64,000 nt of DNA from Anaspis maculata (taxonomy: Eukaryota; Arthropoda; Insecta; Coleoptera; Scraptiidae). Each line of letters starts with the position of its first letter. Within the stretch, counting starts at the first letter, position 1. This document shows positions 44,832-57,680 of the stretch, one piece after another. The stretch is from contig OX421961.1 in the NCBI GenBank assembly GCA_949128115.1, positions 84,613,277 to 84,677,276 of the forward strand, read 5' to 3'. The translations under genes were made by a program, and so were the position numbers. The notes below the pieces were generated by a model. That model saw only the letters and a list, made by a program, of their open reading frames with translations. It did not search any database and was not told where the DNA came from.

Positions 44832-45647
44832 TGGGTGTCAGTTTAGTTTTTTTTTAACTTATTTATTTATCTTAAATATAGCGACTTTCCCATTATCTAC
44901 CCCACTGGTCACGTGTGGCGAAAACTGAAATTTCGTATTGTGGGAGATGACTTTAGAGGTGCAAACTTCAAATTTGAGCAAAATTGGTCGAAAAATGCCG
45001 AAGTTACGGCCAAAAACATTTTTACAAAATTTCACTTTGTAGGGCTATATTTTTGTTAATACGCATTGGCCGATTTTTTCACACGAGTCTGAAAAGAAAC
45101 CGTGTTACACTTGTTTTGCATACTCGATGTTGGGTTAGAGCTTCGTCTACAGCTATTGGCTATGTTATATATAGCAACTAACTCATAATAAAGTTAACTC
45201 GCACATAAGCTTTTGATGGTAGAACCCACAGTTTAGGTGTACCTCGGTACTTCTACAATCAATGAAATGCAAAAATTTCTCTACGATTTCCAAAAATGCT
45301 TTGTATAATTGGAAATAGATTTTCGCATACCTACTGGAGAAGGTTGCTCAACAATAAATCATAAATATAACATTTCCTGTCTACTTCGCAACTTTGTCAT
45401 ATGGTAAGTCATTTTTAATTTTTATACAATTGGTTGATGGACACCGTTGTCGAGGTAAAACGAATCAAAACAGTCCCAGTGGTATCTTGAAGCTGTATTC
45501 GCAGGGTATTATTTATCGCTCGAAAATAAAGATAAGTAAAGAGATATGGAGATTGGAGAATTTGATGGGATTCCATTTTGGATTACCCCACATTTTTTCA
45601 GTGTACTTATTGAATGGCGGTTTTTTGAAAAAAGTTGTCACAAAAAA
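44832..45647. other. Retrotransposon 5' flank and spacer
   Basis: The first bases upstream of the retrotransposon ATG (on the minus strand) are AT-rich (TAAATAAATAAGTT) and may be its 5' untranslated region. A 90-codon frame at 45394-45666 runs into the next element's end and is not called. Confidence 0.4.
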
Positions 45648-46135
45648 TAGGGGAGACCGGGGATGAAAGTAACATCAGACTGATCTTTTTCAATATTTAT
45701 TAAAGCTGTTCTGAGAAAAAAAAATTCTGGATCAAGAAAGCTGTTACTTCTTGCCCCAGAGTTGGGGCTGAAAGTAACAATGCTTGGGGTAGGTTTAAAC
45801 ATCAACATAATTTGCAATATATCATGAAGTATTGGGTATTATATTAATAAAATTCAACAAAAAATCTTTTATTCCCTATTCACTAGAAAAAATATAGAAA
45901 AACTGAAAAACACTTTGCCACAGTAGGAACCTACAAAATGTTGAATTAAACGTATCACAATGGAACATTAAAAAATTAGAAAAAGTACCGAGAGAAGATA
46001 GGAACATTAATTTGACAAATCTTCGTCCGAATCGCTGTTGAGTGCAATCTATGAGCTTTGTGAAAACATGAGTGATCTGATCATAATATTCTGCAGTTGA
46101 AAAAAGTGCTTGGGGTTGGTTGTAACACGGTGCTA

Positions 46136-46273
46136 GGACAATTCGTCCCGCGGACAATTCGTAGCGGACAATTCGTCGCGGACAATTCGTCCCGCGGACA
46201 GTTCGTCCCGCGGACAATTCGTCCCGCGGACAATTCGTCTCACGGACAATTCGTCCCGCGGACAATTCGTCGC
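46136..46273. repeat. Minisatellite of GGACAATTCGTCCCGC, nine units
   Basis: Nine head-to-tail units of 14 or 16 bp, all beginning GGACA(A/G)TTCGT. GGACAATTCGTCC is almost self-complementary, so each unit can form a small hairpin. Reading frames on both strands through the array are repeat artefacts. Confidence 0.9.
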
Positions 46274-46309
46274 AAGTGATGGCTTCGGAAGGTCAGGGGG
46301 TTATATTAC

Positions 46310-46765
46310 ACATGAAGACACAAGGGGGCTCAATAAAAGGATCTGAAAATCATAAGCAAATGCAAGGGGTTCCGACAGAGATCCGAACGCCACGAAAAAA
46401 TGCAACGGGGCTCAGCAAGGCTTCAAACGATATTGAAAACACAAGGGGGCCTTATGGAGCTTCGAGAGGACTCCTATTATCACAGAGAGGCATAAGGTGC
46501 TTACTACTGCTTCGAAAGCCACGGAAAGATGTAAGGGGGCTCAACATGCAGGGCTTCAAAAGACGTTGAAGAAACAAGGGGGCTCACGGCAGCTACAGAT
46601 GACACAAGAAAGCAACAGGAGGCTCACTGGAATTCTGAGTCGCATTGAAGAACATGAGGGGGCTCACTGGGGCTCCAAGCTACACTCATGGAAACGAGGG
46701 GGCTCACTAGGGTTCCAAGCTACACGTATGGACACAAGGGGGCTCTCTAGGACTCCAAACTACTC
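46310..46765. repeat. Degenerate minisatellite, about 40-44-bp unit, about eleven copies
   Basis: The core AAGGGGGCTCACTGGGGCT recurs at about 46323, 46365, 46404, 46443, 46492, 46532, 46576, 46617, 46657, 46697 and 46737. The last units are closest to each other (CACAAGGGGGCTC, then CTCCAA(A/G)CTAC). It starts about 40 bp after the previous minisatellite. Open frames of about 97 and 126 codons cover it and look repetitive, not coding. Confidence 0.75.
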
Positions 46766-47165
46766 TACTCTACTCTACACTATGTTACTTTTGACCCCAA
46801 GGGTACACAACACAATTTTAAGACATATCACAATAAACCACAATTTCGACGTCAAATTGTTTTGCGTCCATCGATAGCCAATAAAATCAAGATCATAACA
46901 ATGTATATACCTTTTGGTTTACATTCGGGAGATCGCCATAAAATCACTCAACAGCCGACACTACGATTTTACTTTTAGGCGGAAAATAGGGACACTTGTT
47001 AGAACAATCCTAACCTGAACGACAGTTGCAAAACAGCAATGTGGGTAAGGAGGTGGATGTCAATGAACATCGCACACGGAGTTCGAGCGACATCTGACAA
47101 AAATTCTAGAAACTCTAGGCACTGTTACAACCTACCCGTGTTAATTCCAGTCCCTGTCTCCCCTA

Positions 47166-49019
47166 CATATTTTTCACATGATTGAAAAACGCTATCTGAG
47201 TATTAGATTTTCTAACACACTCAGTACACCGTGTAAAGAAAATTGAGTTTTATCTTCATTTTTGAGGGAGAGACACTAAAGCTACTTTCACCCTGCTATA
47301 GGAATATACACTTATACAGCCTTAATTCATCGGAATCTCAGAAAGTCTTCGGCTTGTTACAGATACTCACAGCTATAAAATAGTGGAGACTTCGATAGGC
47401 GATTATGCGGCAAACCCGAACAATCGCCCGGGGAGGATCAGTTGAACTGTATGAAACAGAAGTTTTTTAAGGCCCATTATTTCATATGAATTTGATTAAT
47501 CTTGAACCGTATAGTTGCGGAAGCAGAGCGTCATTTTTTTTGTGCTCATTTTCATGTATGCTTTGGTGACACAGCTCCACACCTAATCAATTGCCATCAA
47601 CAGCTACTAAAATTTTCTGTCTTTGTTATTGTTTTCAATCAATCCATGTAACACAACACTTGTGATGACACAATCACAAAGGGTAGGATAGTCAACTGTG
47701 CGGGATGGAACCACCCGCATATCACGATTCACGAGTACCCAACAATAAGCTTTTCAAATTTTACGAGCATTTCTAAAAGTTTCGGCTGGGTATTCTTCAA
47801 TAATTGATCATGGGATATTTTCAACGTGAACTGCACACCCAAGGTTTTTTTTTTCTTAAGGACGGAGTTGAGTTGGTAAAATAAGCGTTGCGAAATCAAT
47901 CCGTCTGGGTTCATTCCTTGACGGATTTTCACCATGTTGGTCTCTTTCGAAAGCTACAAGGATGTATTTTGGTTTGAGCCCATTGGCAATTCCAAAATCC
48001 AAAAATAAAAAAAAAATTGGCATTTGCCACATGCCACATGTCAACAAAAGAGTCACAGTGAAAAAAAGTCAAACAATTAACTTCAATATTTCTGTTTGGT
48101 GCTCGAAACATTGATCTGCTGCACGGAAAATGTAAATAATTGGGTTTAAGCAGGACCCAAAGTTTCCAGATGTCGTGGTGCGGACGTGGTTCAATATTTT
48201 TGTCGAAATTATACCGATTGTTTGCAGACCTGTGTCAGGTTCCCGCTTGTGTTAACCTGACGCCGGCAAGAAGACTCACAGTACTCAAGTTATTAAAAGA
48301 ACACCAGCTCAACCGGAATTTTGCCTTGGTACATTGGAATAATCTCTGGCTGCAGCATGTTGTCTGAATAATTTTCCTTTTATTGGCCAGAAGCACTTTG
48401 TTCCGCAGCTATTGACCAAAAGCATTATTTAGCGATCTAATTTCGTAGAAGTTGCGATCTGAGAAGGTGCAGCTATTTTTTGGAGAACTAGAAATGAAGA
48501 TGTTGGAGAAGCCATTGGAAAAAACCACTTGGAGGACAACTTTCACATGAGAACCGGAAAAACAGTAGAGACATACAGAGTCTGAAGGAGATGTCATGTG
48601 GATATATAATCACAAGACAATAACATAATTTGACGTGGCATCTCTCTGGCATCGCTTTCCTGTTCTCTGATGCAAAATTGATAGATTTATAGTGAACTGC
48701 CACCACAAACCGAAAATCAAATTGTCTTCTGCTGATATGAATAATAACTTACAGAAATATGCTTCATTGTGTTGTTTTGTTTCTGCTGATTTTTAATCAT
48801 AAAACATCATTCACAACCTCCAAAATAACATCACAATTAGTGAGTGAAATTAACCGTGAAAGTTTGACATATACGATGGTATGGAGTTGTTCACAACATC
48901 CAAACAAGCGAATATGCCTCATGGGCATGAGGCTCAGTAGCGCACTTCCTTTTTTGAAGGATTAGTGAACGCAAGATGTTAAGTAACTAGGGTTCTACTC
49001 TACCGTTATTTGGGCAAAC
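47166..49019. other. Stretch with broken unassigned frames, possibly a decayed gene
   Basis: On the minus strand 47729-48111 holds three short overlapping frames in different registers (KIRQGMNPDGLISQRLFYQL, then VDMWHVANANFFF) that read like one protein broken by frameshifts. A plus-strand frame at 48140-48367 and minus-strand frames at 48409-48706 are also protein-like. No family is recognised. A cold-case transposon or retrocopy is possible. Confidence 0.3.
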
Positions 49020-49803
49020 AATTTCAATATGGCGGCCAAAATTTCGGCAGAATAATGAAATTCGGCTTGAAAATCAGAATGATCGTACTAGACGAGGGTA
49101 AGCTCCAAGTTTCATGAAAATCGTTCCACTAATAAGAGATTTCAATATGGCGGCCAAGATGGCGGCAAAATCATGAAACACAGCTTGAAAATAAGAATAA
49201 TCATCCTAAACAAGGGTGACTTTCAAGTTTCATGAAAATCCTTCCACTTATAAGAGATTTCAATATGGCGGCGAAGATGGTGGCGGAATCATGAAATTCC
49301 GCTTGAAAATAAAAATGATCATACGAGACAAAGGTCAGCTCCAAGTTTCATGAAAATCGTTACACTAATAAGAAATTTCAATATGGCAGCCAAGATGGCG
49401 ACAGAATCATGAAATTCAGCTTGAAAATAAGAATGATCGTACTAGACAAGGATAAGTTTCAAGTTTCATGACAATCGTTCCACTAATAAGAGATTTCAAT
49501 ATGGCAGCCAAGATGGCGGCGGAATTATGAAAGCCACTCTGCCTATTTGGTCCTTGAGGACCTAAGCTATCCATCGGATGAAGTTCAATTTTTAAGGGCT
49601 GTAGCTTTATTTCCCGGAGAGAAGTTCAACTTCTTCGAAGTGCACAGGAGATCTCTGTTTTTTGATAATAATGATAACGATGTATGGATAACAAAAATAG
49701 TGCCCATTGACCACCCTTGGGGACATCAGCTATCCATCGGAAAAAGTTCCAAGGCTCTTGCTTCAATTCTCGAGAAGGAGTACAGCATCCTAGTTTCTAC
49801 ACG

Positions 49804-49846
<43 letters not shown>

Positions 49847-49880
49847 CGGCCACATAAGCGTCATTCTGTTACTTATAAAT
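49020..49880 (+). mobile_element. Helitron-like element with 118-bp tandem units and (GACA)n
   Basis: Units starting ATTTCAATATGGC at 49020, 49139, 49257, 49375 and 49493 repeat at 118-119 bp, about 4.3 copies. A 270-bp unique part follows, then (GACA)n at 49801-49843 and ACCGGCCACATAAGCGTCAT. Each unit carries two ATGGCGGC sites. A relative with the same unit lies inverted at 37581-37850. The 111-codon frame at 49547-49882 runs through the microsatellite and is not called a gene. Confidence 0.75.
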
Positions 49881-50150
49881 AAATGTTTTCCAACTGATTT
49901 CGACCTCCTGAACACGAATATCAGGTTTATTTTTGAATCGGAACAATTCTTTTTTATCGAAAAACCGAAAAATTGGTAGTCTGTCACATGATTTTTAGTG
50001 ATACCTACCTACTTTTTTTTTGTTATTGGGCGAACATGTTTCATAGTTTGAGTGCCATTATCCTTCAGGTACTTAGTAACGCCTATTTCAAAATGTTAAA
50101 TAGTGTTAATGGCACGTCTGATTTTAAATTTGTAGGGACGCGTATATGCG

Positions 50151-50958
50151 CCGAGCCGTAGTTTTGCGGTCGTTTTCAAAAACTCATAACAATTGACCCG
50201 AAGGTCATATTGAAGTGGAGTTTTTGTCAAAAGAAAATTCAAATTGTTCTCTAAATATAATCCCATACATGTAGTAATGTATCTTCATAAAAACATGTAG
50301 CTACCCGCATATCGTAACTTTCAACATCTAACTGCGAATTCCAGCACTTAATCGGCGAAGCCGCCTTACAGCAAAATGTTATTATTGTAATTGTTTATGA
50401 TTATTTTGGAAAGACTTTTTTTTGGTTCGCGTACCAAGGCCATGAGCTACCCATTCAAGTTAAAATATTTTCTGTATTGGATTCCGTTTTGTTCGGAGAA
50501 AAGGATATCAAGCACCAGCAAGCAACGAATAATCTTTTGCGGCCGAGCCGTAGCTTCGGAGTCATTTTCAAAAATTTATGACTATTGACTGGTACCTCGC
50601 ACCGATGTGGAATTTTCAGTAAAATTAAGTTCAAATTCTCCTCTAAATATAACTCCGCGTATGTATTATTGTAAAATGATAAGAACGGGTACTTGATCGC
50701 ATGTGATAACTTTCGAGAACAGGCCGGCTTCTGAAATGCAGCATTCAACGGCGATGCCGCGTCACACTAATTTGTTATTATTGTAATTGTTTATCATTAT
50801 TTCGTCGAGATTTTTCTTGGTTCGGGATACAAGGTTATGAGCTACCCATTGGAGTGAAATTTTTTCGCAGAAATCTTTTCGTCTAGGACTAGATGCTGTG
50901 ACGGACGGACGGACAAAGCGAGGATAAAAGCGCCTTCCCGTTTGGAGAAGTGCGCTAA
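50151..50958 (+). mobile_element. Helitron-like element with two 390-bp units
   Basis: GCCGAGCCGTAG at 50151 recurs at 50541. Both units continue with TTTTCAAAAA(C/T)T(C/T)AT, CTCTAAATATAA, AACGGCGATGCCGC-like and TTGTTATTATTGTAATTGTT blocks. The second is followed by (GGAC)n at 50901-50914, a hairpin (AAGCGCCTTCC CGTTT GGAGAAGTGCGCT) and CTAA. The order is the same as in the 38.7-kb element, but the tandem unit is unrelated. Confidence 0.7.
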
Positions 50959-51545
50959 TTAGCACTTTACGCCGCACTTGTAATTCGTACGCTACGCCGG
51001 ACCTTGCAATGTCCAAGCTTTTGGGGTTAATTTGAGCCACTAATTTCAGAAATGCACAGACAGCGCAGACTCGCCAATCGGCATTTTAAAATAACATGAC
51101 ATCTCAACACAATTTGTTTTTGACAGTTCTTAGTTCTATCCCACGTTATCATTAAAACTAAAGTTTGTGCTTTGTATTGTTTATATGGAAATACAGAGGA
51201 ATCGGCGACGAAGAGGATTGTTGGGACAATAATTAGCTCTAGCTAATTGGCTTGAGGGGGCTTGGGGGAGGGCTTGGGACATATTTAGCATTGGGTACTA
51301 AATATCTACGGGAGTACGGGCACTTCGATCAAAAAGTTCACGGAGGTGATGCGGGTGCGGACTGCGGCACCGACCAACTGTAAGTTTTTACGTCAGTTTA
51401 GTTCTGTCGCTCCTGTCAGATAGCCATTGAAAATCGCGCGAATTGCTAAAATACTCGTATAGGTGATCAAGTTATTCAAGAAAATGAACTTTTGTTAAAT
51501 AGCGATCAATAATTATTCAACCCAAATACCACAAATACAACCGCG
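50959..51545. other. Unassigned stretch
   Basis: A TTTTTGACAG promoter-like region (51115), a 15-codon ATG frame (51187) and a donor-like CTGTAAGTTT (51379) could be a short 5' exon. Support is too weak to call. Confidence 0.25.
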
Positions 51546-51548
51546 TTA

Positions 51549-53238
51549 AGGTGAATCCCCATAGCGACGGAATGCGGAAGGCGGAATGCGGATCCGCAAT
51601 ATCCGCGATTCCCGTCCCCACACTGGCGGAAATTTTCTGTCGTTTTGTTTATATTTAGGTTAATTTTGTTGTCAAAGTGACTTTACTAGTCAAAGTGACT
51701 TGACCTCTCTGTAAAAGTCACTGTCAATCGTTGTGCTCCAGACACCCTTCAGGCGTGCTTCAGCAGGTATTGTCCAATGGATAAATCGGAATATGAGGCA
51801 TCTGATTGTATCCTACTGCAGCAATAATTACTACAACTGGCCTTACTGAAAAAAAAAAACTGCTTCATACGTTTGGCAGCTGCGCTCTGGTTGAGAGAGC
51901 TAGAAGAAATGAGACAAGAATGTGAGGGCCCGGAACATGATATAAAAATCGCAAACACCAATTGTTGCCTTCACAGAAAGGTCTTTATTCAAGAATGCGA
52001 TGATCTACAGCAATAGTATCATGAGTGATTAGCTTGGCATTCTCTTTCCTTATTCCATTGGAATTATTGACAATATTTTTTGCATGATGAAAGCTGAATC
52101 TCAGGTGTCTTCCCGAGTGTCTTCCTTCTCTTCTTTTCGTCGCTACTGCAGCTACTACCCCAAGATGTAGTCCTCCGAGTAGCTGAGTCGTCTTCGTTTT
52201 CTTGGGTATGGAGCTAGGTGCTTCGATGGTTCCAGTTCCAGCCTTAGGATTACTCTCGCCATTGTTAGTTTCTGTGTTTGCAGAAGTCATTGAGTGCCGC
52301 GGAAAGCTGAAGTTCTCAGTGCCTCCTCCACTTTCATCGCCCTCGGCGTGGTCGCTCTGGGTTATCGCAGAGTAATCTTGTCATTTTCGGGGTCTGTGTA
52401 AGATAATATCATAATTGGAAAAGGAGTTCTAGACGTCATTATGCACCTACCCACTACTCTTGGTTTTTGATGGCGTAAACTTGGGGAGTCCTGTGCTTGA
52501 AGCATCCGTTTCTCGTGCAGTCACTGCACCTCTTCAAAAAACGACGCATTTCGTGTGATCTCTTCCTCTCCTTTAAGCGCTTTGATGGTTCCTGGCTATT
52601 GCAGAATATCTTCCAGGAGATTCTGATCAGTTGATAAGCCTTTTTGGTCCAAGGTTACCAAAGTTATATCACACCCGTGAGCTCATTTCTACTGGAACTC
52701 ATTCCGAAAAAACACCGTGGAGCACTTTGGGCAAGATTCTGTGTGTAAAGTCAATGTGACAAGTAAATATAATTTCCAGGGAGCTGCTGACCTGCTGCTG
52801 ACTGCCGGCAAGTCCTTGTCGGCAACACTCCGACACCGCCGAAACACACTTCCGTATCCGAAACACCTTCTCATGGCGTGATTCGGAGACCCCACGATAC
52901 CAAAAATACACCCAAATCACACTCTACGCAACACACTGCACTTCTAAACAAGTTTTAGGGAAAAGGCTAGCAGCTAGGTCTTGCCATAATAATGATCACG
53001 AGTCGCGGGAGACGTTTCGATGTTATTGAATAAAAAAAAACAGACAGCACACCTTTTTTCCGTGACAGACAAAGGTGAAATGACAAAACTGTGACAGTAT
53101 GTTTTCAATCCGCGAATTGTCTTGCCCGTCAAATTCAAATTACGCGGAATCCGCCAATAATTCCCGCCAAAATTTTGGACCAATCAGAATGGATCCGCAA
53201 AAATAAAATCCGCATTCCGTCGCTGTGGGGATTCACCT
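51549..53238. mobile_element. 1.69-kb PIF/Harbinger-like element, degenerate
   Basis: AGGTGAATCCCCATAGCGAC (51549) is inverted at the right end (GTCGCTGTGGGGATTCACCT, ends 53238) with one mismatch. TTA flanks both ends (51546-51548, 53239-53241), the duplication usual for PIF/Harbinger. TIRs continue with GGAATGCGGA. Inside, a plus-strand stretch near 51780-51860 (Leu-rich then Lys-rich, LQLALLKKKK) is reminiscent of a Harbinger transposase N-terminus but is full of stops. The minus-strand 101-codon frame 51985-52290 is unassigned. Confidence 0.6.
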
Positions 53239-53241
53239 TTA

Positions 53242-55401
53242 TACAACGCACGATGACAGGTGACAGAAAAACTTACAATTCTCCATCTTGTTTACAGCGC
53301 CCCCATCGGTATTTAAAATCGCGAATAATGACAATAAACAAGGTGGCAACGGTGTCGTTCAAATAACGTTTCTCTGTTGCAAAGTTGCCGGATTTTTAAT
53401 GGACTCCTATTGCAGACACAAAAATTGATTGTTCTTTGCTAAAAAAATGTATTCCATTGTACTTATCCAAAAACATACCTCGTAACGTGTGGTTCTGCCG
53501 AAGTGATTTATTTCCAGAAAATATCGAAATATTCTTGCAAATCTTGACTGGTCTGTCACACAATTTGGCAACAAGGCTCCAGCTATACGAACACTACGGT
53601 CATCCCATTGCGCAAACTCAACTCGTCTGTCTACGTCATCAGACGTTGAAATTGAATCAGAGTTATTACGCCTGGGTTTTCAACATTTTTTTTTCAAGGT
53701 AGAGGCTTTTGAGACGAAATATTTTCATTCATGTAGCAAACTCACCCTGTAGAACATTTTGAAGCAATAAAAAAAATCGTATGAGACCCCATTGCAAAAA
53801 TTGCAAAAACTGAAAGAGCTTCGCCGTCATCGAATGTTTTTTTACATTTTTACTGAAGAATGCCACAAGATGTACGAATATACCTGGAAATAATCTTATT
53901 TTCTAGGTTATTTTTTTTTAATTGCAAACAAATTTAAAAAAAACTGAAACTCAGTGATCACTACAGTGAATGAGTAGAGTCCTTTCCCTTTCCAAATTGA
54001 CCTCAACGATAAGTTTGTGCTGAAAAATAAGGCTGTTACGCAAGAAAGCGTGAGCCAAACGACCAGCGCGGCGCCCTTAATTCTACGCCACTGGTTCAAT
54101 TTTACTAAAACTCCGCTAATGCATATGAGGTATGCTGTATAAGCGCGAATACAATTTTGAACAAGCTAGTTCAAATGATTCTTGAAATATTGTATTGAAA
54201 AAACTGTTTTCGATTATAGTCAACTTTGAAGGACTATATCTCCGTAACGGTAGGTACAAGTTGAGGCAGGGAAAATTCAATCGTTATCATTTGAGTCAAG
54301 GAATCCAAGGTTTTCTTTTGGCAGGATGTTCCTGAATTGCCCTGTATACTTCACAATTTAGTTGATCGTTTGAACACTCCTTGGTTTGAATCTATAAATT
54401 AGTCCTGTTTTCTTTTGCTACCCCATGCGCCATGCCAGGACCAATACCTACATTGTATGTATGCCATCAAACCCAAACTTTTAATATAACACATATATGC
54501 TTTCCTTTTTCTTAGTCCTAAATCTGAAGTTAATCCCTCGTTACAGACAATGAGTTGCCGTTTCGGCTGAATCATCTCTTTGGATGCAAGCGGGGCAGAG
54601 CCACCTATAATTTTACCTCACCCGCTTCAACTTACCTACAACTTATGCAATTAAAACTAACCGTCAATCTTTTTCAATTTGCTTTTCGGCATTCATTTAA
54701 ATACGTTTCATTTGCTACATCGCGGTGATGCTGTCGAATGAAATTATTGTAAACTTGGAAAAAAAACAAAATAATATCTAATGTTCAGTAAAAACCCGCG
54801 CAGTCTTGAACTGATGTAATTTCTAAGAGCGACGGAAATTATTATTATTGGTATGTTGCCTACGGAGGACGGAAAAAACTTAAAATTAATGTCCCATGCA
54901 AGAGCGACAGAAGATCAAATGGCACGTGAAATTTCATGTACATATTTGTGCATCATGAATGGTTTGATTGATGATTTCCACGACAGCATTTATTATTTCA
55001 GCATTAGCGGCATATTTCGCGAAATTATTTAGCGTTGATGGTGTCCGTATGTCCGTGAAATTATCATTTAAAGTAGGTTCACTTGTACCGTGATTCTAGT
55101 CGGCTGTGAGATTTTGTTTCTAAGTTTCCAAATGTGAAATACAGAAAATCCCCAAAACTTTGCAGTTGGCTGCTCTGGCCGGACCAGTTTTGAAACACAT
55201 TTTTTGCGTATTTCCTTTGCAGATAGCCGGAACATTTTTGCGGGACGTGATGTCAGACGCTTTTTTCCATTTTATTGGTAAAGTGTAACAATTTTTCGAC
55301 TTGTTTTTAATTTTCGCCAATGAACAAATGAATCAAGAGAGCCTTGACATTTGACAGTTGTGAAAAATATTCCTAACCTCTTGAAGCCGGTTCAACTTTA
55401 G
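53242..55401. other. Stretch without a recognised gene
   Basis: Contains an isolated ACTCACCCTGTAG (53738), a hAT-like tip CCAGTGGCGTAGAATT on the minus strand (54094 leftwards) without its partner, and open frames of 88 codons (53436-53702) and 66 codons (55120-55320, minus) with no recognisable domain. Confidence 0.4.
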
Positions 55402-55635
55402 ATGCTTCAAATTAAAGATTGTACAATGCCCTTCGCCCAAAAAAGGGGCCCCATGCAATCATCAACCCTTTCGCCTCTTCCAGTCAAAAATACAAGTCAA
55501 ACCCTGAAGAATTATGGGCGATACAAGAATCGCCGTGCAGTCAGTCATTGGCAAAAGAATTTACGTGTAAAAAGTGAATTAAACCAAATTTCAAAAAACC
55601 CAGCCGCTCAAAGTTTTGTATTGGACCGAAATTGA
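55402..55635 (+). CDS. Hypothetical 77-residue open frame
   Basis: A basic, mixed-composition frame (from the Met at codon 9: PFAQKRGPMQSSTLSPLPVK, later RRAVSHWQKNLRVKSELNQI). Upstream, TTGACATTTGACAG (55343) resembles initiator regions of many insect genes. No domain, signal or membrane segment is seen. It might be a first exon or a retrocopy piece; a second unassigned frame lies at 55764-55964. Confidence 0.25.
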   Translation: MLQIKDCTMPFAQKRGPMQSSTLSPLPVKNTSQTLKNYGRYKNRRAVSHWQKNLRVKSELNQISKNPAAQSFVLDRN

Positions 55636-56246
55636 TGCAAGTACCTTCAATTTGCAATTTGCTTTCGTTTTGGGGCTTCCCGGGACGAGTTTTTGTCGAC
55701 CCTGAATGGGCCGCCGTCAAGATGACTTAATTTGCGGCCGCCCCATGCTCTTTTGGTGTCTACATGACGGTAACACAGCTCTGCGTCCCCCTAGTCGCAC
55801 GTCCACTTATGACCAGGTCAGTTTTCCAAGATTTTAATATCAATTTGATAAGAAATATAACTTCACTTCCAGAGAAGTCAGTTTCACACCAGGTGAAAAG
55901 GTGGCAAGCCTACAATGCTAAAGTAGAAAATTTGCCCCGCCAACTAGAGTCACAGTACAAGTGAACCCACTATACCAATTTATTACATTATCAAATAACC
56001 AGTGGTCTGTACTCTGTATAGTAGACACCGGTGGTGTGTGCAGGGGAAATTAAATTTTACTTTACCGGCAGCAATATATATTGTGGCTATGAAGTAGGTA
56101 CATCATTAGTTACCTGTTTCTGAAGCCTGAATCGTAAGGACGATTTTCTAGTAGGTAGTGAAAAAGTATGCCTCTAAACCACGGTTGAGAAAACAGCTCA
56201 GTCTTGGGATTTACCCAATCTGGCGCTTCATCAGCTGCAATAATAG

Positions 56247-56286
56247 TGTTACGATATTTCGCGTAGGTACGGGTTCGAATATAATG
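56247..56286 (-). mobile_element. 3' end of an LTR split by a 2.7-kb insertion
   Basis: TGTTACGATATTTCGCGTA then CGGGTTCGAATATAAT is the inverse of the last 36 bp of the LTR at 18226-18748, with a GGTA insertion. ATAG precedes it (56243-56246) and also follows the other LTR piece at 59312-59315. Confidence 0.75.
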
Positions 56287-56644
56287 GGGTATAATCCAAT
56301 TTGAAAAAATGGACTATGTAGTTATTTATTTCATATATTAACATCCCCTAATAAGCCTGTGATAGCCTATTTCATCATAAATATCACAATAAGGCTGTAA
56401 TTCTTTTTTGAAAAAAGCAGGAGGGGATCGGTTCGTTTGAAGAAACGACCTAGTGACGTCATTGAACTGGCAACCCCGCGAGCAGGGATCACGCCCGCGA
56501 TTTGAGTTCCGATAGCAACGAAGATCTGTTTCAAACATTCAAACCAGTTGTCAGACTGTCAGCTCTGACTGCAAATCCGTACTTACTGTTATTAGTTTGT
56601 TCCTTCTTGTGCACGGTCTGCCTCTGCTTGTCTTCATAACAATA

Positions 56645-56824
56645 ATGCCAAGTAAGGCCCTGGGTAAGACAAGACATGTTTTTTTGCTAGTTGCTCCAAT
56701 ACCAAAGAATATGCACCCAATCAGCGGTGAGCGTCGACTGTATGGAAAGCTGTGTACATTCAGTGAATACCTACCCCAGCTGAATGGTCGGTATCCAGAA
56801 CCCTTCTACAGACGAAGACAGTGA
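56645..56824 (+). other. Unassigned 59-residue frame inside the LTR insertion
   Basis: From Met 56645 the frame reads PSKALGKTRHVFLLVAPIPK and ends FYRRRQ. It is protein-like but unrecognised; an overlapping frame (56784-56987) is hydrophobic at its end. Low support. Confidence 0.15.
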
Positions 56825-57680
56825 AAGTTACACTAGTTCTGATGCTTACGATTTTAAAATAACTGAACTAACTTTATCTTCCGGTGTCAGCTTCGCTTTT
56901 ATCTTGCAAATTGCATGGATACTTTCTTTTCAGTTGAACATATTATCCGACAGCATCGTCCAGATTGCTTTTTCACCTGCTTTGTAATGCACACAGTAAG
57001 TACCTACCTATCCCTAATAGTTCTGTCAAGTCTGGAGTCTGGCCGATAAAATTTGGGTGACTGCGAGGCTGACTGTCTTATACGCCAGCATCAACCGCAT
57101 TTTTTACAGTAACGAAAACGATACTCACCAGTCACCACACACCATCAACGTTCCGTTTTTTAGCATTTTTGGTGAGGACGAATGTTCTTTTTCGATAGAT
57201 TAAAAGTTATTTACTTATTCTGGACGAACTATGGGGGCTCCACCTCTTCGCTTTCACGTTTGAAAAATTTGTATTTGTGCAGTAGAACGTATATCTGCCA
57301 TGGTCGTCAACTTGAGTTCCCTCCCTCAAAACATCTGTCCTCTGTCCATAACAGATAATAACGGCTGGGTTACTTATTTCATCCACCTCAATCAGATCAA
57401 ACTCCAGTTTGACGTCTAACTTGACGTCTGTTACGAAATTGTTTCAAACACAAATAAATAAGTATTGGTTACCATCGCACCCAAAACCGCGATGTTGCCA
57501 ATCAGGGTAAAATCTGGCTCGACCTAGTGACGTCACTGGCTCAGAAAGGAATTATTTGCGAATTTTTTCCCGCCCTATTATGAAGATGAAAGTGAAACAA
57601 ACTACCACATGCTTATTAGGAAGTGTTCAGCTCCTTATTACCAGTCAAAGAAAAAAATTGGATTATACCCCATTGAGACG

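Larger units (their letters stand above)
45650..47163. mobile_element. 1.5-kb TA-flanked element with GGGGAGAC termini and two internal minisatellites
   Basis: The left end TA-GGGGAGACCGGGGATG (TA at 45648) is inverted at the right as CAGTCCCTGTCTCCCC-TA (TA at 47164). The subterminal GAAAGTAACA/GTTACAACC blocks are likewise repeated and recur internally (45769, 46123). The interior is occupied by two unrelated tandem arrays (46136-46273 and 46310-46765). No transposase is present. A TA duplication would fit Tc1/mariner, but the tip is not diagnostic. Confidence 0.6.

Noticed and set aside
49020..49530. Regular 118-bp repeats and, at 46136-46273, 16-bp repeats as a CRISPR-like array
   Set aside because: Units are contiguous with no unique spacers and the context is a eukaryotic transposon.
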